A DNA stretch of 6,968 nucleotides, taken from the NCBI GenBank assembly GCA_947427325.1, contig CANEHP010000116.1, positions 1 to 6,968 of the forward strand. Direction: 5' to 3'. This DNA is from an uncultured Clostridia bacterium. GTDB lineage: Bacteria > Bacillota > Clostridia > Oscillospirales > Ruminococcaceae. The position numbers and the translations under genes were made by a program. Positions 5,718-6,968 of this stretch are shown here, piece by piece. Positions within the stretch are counted from its first letter, which is position 1. Every line of letters starts with the position of its first letter. Below the pieces are notes generated by a model that was not told the origin of the DNA, searched no databases, and saw nothing but the letters and a program-made list of their open reading frames with translations.

Positions 5718-6299
5718 TCAATTTTCTTCTTCACCGCAGCTGCAAATTTCCACCCAGTTTACCGCCGCCAGCCCGTTTCTTTTGAGCAGTATCGCATTAT
5801 AAATCAAAGAGAACACCTTATTTTTGATAAGCCCACCGTCTGCCATATCGTCAATTGCAAGATGACGGCTGCCGTTATACAAATCCTTTGCTGCGCAGTA
5901 AAGAGCGTAAGTACTTTCGCTGCTGCTTTTAAGCCGGATATTTTCAAAGACGATTTCATCTTTTTCTACAGAAGGCTTTGCCGCCTCCCACAGTTTTTCG
6001 TCGGCTGTCAGCAAATACAAGGCCGAAATAATCCTGTAGTTTTTGAGGCTTTGCTTTTTTGCCTCATTTAAAAAGGTACTGCGGTGCTTTTCGTTTCTGA
6101 ATTTCATTATGTTGTCCTTTCCTGTATTTAAATTTTCATTGGGCGGCTTAACGTTGACAATAACGTTTTCGATTTCAAACAGCAGGATTTCGTCCTCAAG
6201 GCTGTCAAAATCGACCTTTGCGCCTTTGGGAGGAAAATTTGGCACTTCTTGCATGAAGGCTTCAAGCCTTCGGAGGTGAGGGTTGGTAATGAATAACAT
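5718..6299 (-). CDS. DUF6075-like mobile-element protein with an extra 64-residue N-terminal segment
   Basis: The product has 193 residues. From residue 65 it reads MKFRNEKHRSTF, then ALYLLTADEKLWEAA, and ends with a helix-rich part. This resembles DUF6075 (M-F-N-KH-x-F, ALLYLLTL-D), a protein of unknown function common in Clostridia ICEs and phages. Residues 1-64 (MLFITNPHLRRLEAFMQEVP, NFPPKG) are a segment I do not recognise. ATG at 6299 has AAAGGAG 7 bases upstream. A second in-frame ATG at 6107 also has its own GAAAGGA site at 7 bases, so two products are possible: a 193-residue full-length form and a 129-residue DUF6075-only form. A longer in-frame ATG at 6356 lies inside a terminator hairpin and is rejected. 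This is the first gene of the cargo block and is followed by a 19-base gap. Confidence 0.6.
   Translation of the reverse strand: MLFITNPHLRRLEAFMQEVPNFPPKGAKVDFDSLEDEILLFEIENVIVNVKPPNENLNTGKDNIMKFRNEKHRSTFLNEAKKQSLKNYRIISALYLLTADEKLWEAAKPSVEKDEIVFENIRLKSSSESTYALYCAAKDLYNGSRHLAIDDMADGGLIKNKVFSLIYNAILLKRNGLAAVNWVEICSCGEEEN
6105..6120 (-). promoter_or_regulatory. Internal ribosome-binding site and ATG within the DUF6075-like gene
   Basis: The minus strand reads GAAAGGACAACATAATG: an AAAGGA site 7 bases before an in-frame ATG that begins the recognisable DUF6075 domain. The same bases are translated as the linker GKDNIM in the long form. This suggests two formerly separate genes whose intervening stop was lost, or deliberate production of two forms. 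Confidence 0.55.
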
Positions 6300-6320
6300 G
6301 GTTCTACTCCTTTTTTCTGA

Positions 6321-6363
6321 AATAAAAAAGCCTGCAAGCAGTTTTTGTCTGCTCACAGGCTTT
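6321..6363 (-). terminator. Intrinsic terminator (hairpin 1) just before the cargo operon
   Basis: On the minus strand an 8-bp outer stem (6356-6363 with 6327-6334) and a 5-bp inner stem (6349-6353 with 6337-6341) enclose a 7-base loop, and are followed by TTTTTTATT (6321-6329). It lies only about 22 bases before the ATG at 6299 and about 7 bases before the ribosome-binding site, so it is either the end of an incoming transcript or an attenuator of the cargo operon. Confidence 0.75.
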
Positions 6364-6404
6364 GTTGATAATGTATAAAAAACGATGTAAAAATTTTATA
6401 TGTT

Positions 6405-6420
6405 AGGGTTCAAATCCCCC
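6405..6420 (+). other. tRNA T-loop-like motif 1
   Basis: AGGGTTCAAATCCCCC resembles a tRNA T-arm (GG-TTCAAAT-CC), with GGG/CCC able to pair around TTCAAAT. No acceptor stem or other arms are found, so it is at most a remnant. It reads on the plus strand, opposite to the two real tRNAs nearby. Confidence 0.35.
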
Positions 6421-6450
6421 AGAAATCTATTTTGTCAGTTTTCCTTGCAA

Positions 6451-6503
6451 TAAAAAAATGCCTGTGATTAACTTCTCGGTGGTGAGAAATCATTCACAGG
6501 CAT
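6451..6503 (-). terminator. Intrinsic terminator (hairpin 2) in the intergenic zone
   Basis: A 10-bp outer stem (6458-6467 with 6494-6503) and a 5-bp inner stem (6473-6477 with 6484-6488) around a 6-base loop are followed on the minus strand by TTTTTTTA (6450s). The outer stem shares TCACAGGC with hairpin 1, suggesting the two are related copies. It would stop transcripts leaving the tRNA region. Confidence 0.75.
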
Positions 6504-6560
6504 ATTGGATATTTTGTACAGTTAAAACTGGAAAAATTTGTTAAATATTTTTTGGGGAGA

Positions 6561-6570
6561 GTTCGAATCC
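6561..6570 (+). other. tRNA T-loop-like motif 2
   Basis: GTTCGAATCC matches the tRNA T-loop consensus but the flanks do not form a full T-arm and no tRNA body surrounds it. It has the same orientation as motif 1, about 150 bases away, and each motif lies downstream (plus strand) of one of the related hairpins. Confidence 0.3.
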
Positions 6571-6622
6571 ATTTTTCCCTCGAAAAAATCTACGGAAGAG
6601 CAATCCTGTTTTTCAGAAGATT

Positions 6623-6662
6623 TATGCCCACAAATGGCTTTGTACAGCCGTTTGTGGGCATA
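6623..6662. terminator. Strong hairpin 3 downstream of tRNA-Glu
   Basis: A 12-bp perfect stem (6623-6634 with 6651-6662), one G-T pair and a 4-bp inner stem (6636-6639 with 6646-6649) enclose TTGTAC. It lies 23 bases past the end of tRNA-Glu. The T-tract (6668-6673) is on the plus-strand side; on the minus strand only a weak T-rich stretch follows. It probably ends or trims the tRNA transcript, but termination efficiency is uncertain. Confidence 0.6.
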
Positions 6663-6685
6663 ATATCTTTTTTGTCAGTGAAAGA

Positions 6686-6760
6686 TGGTGACCCGTACGG
6701 GAATCGAACCCATGTTTGCGGCGTGAGAGGCCGCCGTCTTAACCGCTTGACCAACGGGCC
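6686..6760 (-). tRNA. tRNA-Glu (anticodon CTC)
   Basis: The gene is 75 bases with an encoded CCA. The acceptor stem GGCCCGT pairs with ACGGGTC (one G-T pair). The anticodon stem GCGGC/GCCGC encloses CTCTCAC, giving anticodon CTC, which reads GAG. The T-arm contains GGGTTCGATTCCC. It is the last gene of the host rRNA-linked cluster, 56 bases after the end of tRNA-Lys. Confidence 0.97.
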
Positions 6761-6769
6761 ATAAAACAC

Positions 6770-6793
6770 GAGGATAGACCTGCGCCTATCCTC
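6770..6793. repeat. Spacer hairpin between the two tRNAs
   Basis: GAGGATAG (6770-6777) pairs with CTATCCTC (6786-6793) around an 8-base loop. A smaller hairpin, CGCC/GGCG with an ATTC loop (6801-6812), lies next to it. These are likely processing structures in the tRNA precursor; a T-rich stretch follows on the minus strand, so a weak terminator is also possible. Confidence 0.55.
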
Positions 6794-6815
6794 AAATAAA
6801 CGCCATTCGGCGATG

Positions 6816-6891
6816 TGGTACACCTTCAGGGACTCGAACCCTGGACCCACTGATTAAGAGTCAGTTGCTCTACCAACTGAGCTAAAGGTGC
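6816..6891 (-). tRNA. tRNA-Lys (anticodon CTT)
   Basis: The gene is 76 bases with an encoded CCA. The acceptor GCACCTT pairs with AAGGTGT (G-T at the first pair). The D-arm reads AGCTCAGTTGGTAGAGC; the anticodon loop CTCTTAA gives CTT, reading AAG; the T-arm contains GGGTTCGAGTCCC. It begins 6 bases after the hairpin that follows the 5S rRNA, so it depends on read-through from the rRNA operon or on precursor processing. Confidence 0.97.
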
Positions 6892-6897
6892 ATATAT

Positions 6898-6923
6898 GAA
6901 AAACCACTAAAAAGTGGTTTTTC
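6898..6923 (-). terminator. Terminator-like hairpin after the 5S rRNA
   Basis: GAAAAACCAC (6898-6907) and GTGGTTTTTC (6914-6923) form a 10-bp stem, with T6908-A6913 closing an AAAA loop. On the minus strand it ends in TTTTT directly before tRNA-Lys. In an rRNA operon it would either terminate some transcripts or act as a processing stem, since the tRNAs beyond it have no separate promoter in view. Confidence 0.65.
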
Positions 6924-6930
6924 ATTTTAT

Positions 6931-6968
6931 ATGCCGGCATCATCTATCTTCCCGGGCCGTCGCCAGCC
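6931..6968 (-). rRNA. 5S ribosomal RNA, 3' end only
   Basis: On the minus strand the last bases read GGCTGGCGACGGCC, then CGGGAAGATAGATGATGCCGG, then CAT. This follows the 3' third of 5S rRNA: a hairpin, then the conserved (G)GGA-GA-TAG stretch and a terminal GCCGGC-type strand that pairs with the 5' end. The remainder lies beyond the window. Position directly ahead of tRNA-Lys and tRNA-Glu fits a Firmicutes rRNA operon tail. The exact 3' end is estimated. Confidence 0.78.

Larger units (their letters stand above)
6363..6685. other. Gene-free zone between tRNA-Glu and the cargo operon
   Basis: These roughly 320 bases hold hairpins 2 and 3 and two T-loop-like motifs, listed separately. I find no convincing gene and no clear sigma-A promoter reading towards the operon. 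It is AT-rich, with several A or T runs. It is the natural place for the host/element junction, but no direct repeat of the tRNA-Glu 3' end is visible in the window. Confidence 0.6.

Noticed and set aside
6300..6356. Upstream in-frame extension of the DUF6075-like gene to an ATG at 6356
   Set aside because: That start lies within terminator hairpin 1 and has no ribosome-binding site, while ATG 6299 has AAAGGAG at ideal spacing.
6522..6572. A 16-codon open frame on the minus strand with a GAGGG sequence close upstream (possible leader peptide)
   Set aside because: Spacing is short, the peptide (MDSNSPQKIFNKFFQF) resembles nothing known to me, and it runs over T-loop motif 2; chance is the simpler explanation.
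6552..6850. Open frames on both strands across the tRNA cluster
   Set aside because: They read through tRNA-Glu and, in one case, part of tRNA-Lys; the structured RNAs fully explain the sequence.
1..6968. CRISPR array, insertion-sequence ends, integrase or relaxase genes
   Set aside because: No regularly spaced repeats were seen, and no transposase, integrase or relaxase motif appears in any frame that I could read.

Overview
The window looks like the junction between a host ribosomal RNA operon and a block of mobile-element cargo in a Gram-positive Clostridia-type bacterium (Firmicutes, probably gut-associated). The reasons are strong GGAGG-type ribosome-binding sites, moderate GC, tightly packed one-strand operons, and protein families (DUF4314, LPD28, Api92/YubB-like, DUF6075-like, ArdA-like, BRO-N) that I know mainly from Clostridia integrative conjugative elements (ICEs) and phages. 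The genus cannot be fixed from this sequence. Every gene is on the minus strand, so the natural reading direction is from position 6968 down to 1.

Region 1 (6968-6686) is host chromosome: the 3' end of a 5S rRNA, a terminator-like hairpin, then tRNA-Lys(CTT) and tRNA-Glu(CTC), both with encoded CCA. Region 2 (6685-6300) has no convincing gene. It holds three strong hairpins with related architecture and two tRNA T-loop-like motifs in the opposite orientation to the real tRNAs, so it may be an integration or decay zone between host and element.

Region 3 (6299-1) is a compact run of ten genes. In reading order they are: a DUF6075-like protein with an extra N-terminal segment; a large ArdA-like protein; a small ArdA-like protein; DUF4314; a complete cytosine-5 DNA methyltransferase; an Api92/YubB-like protein; an LPD28 protein; a Dam-family adenine methyltransferase; a double AbrB-like hairpin protein; and a BRO-N/antirepressor gene that is frameshifted and runs off the window. 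Spacing is a few tens of bases or less, and stops often overlap the next ribosome-binding site.

The likely joint function is protection of an incoming element from host restriction: two solitary methyltransferases of different chemistry beside ArdA-like DNA-mimic candidates, with no restriction endonuclease in view. The least expected observations are: a Leu in the Dam catalytic motif (DLPY for DPPY); probable non-ATG starts (CTG, TTG and GTG or ATT) on both methyltransferases and the YubB-like gene; an in-frame fusion whose linker is a translated ribosome-binding site; methionine at or next to the C-terminus of five neighbouring unrelated proteins; and an operon whose first gene starts about 22 bases after a terminator, leaving no room for a promoter.
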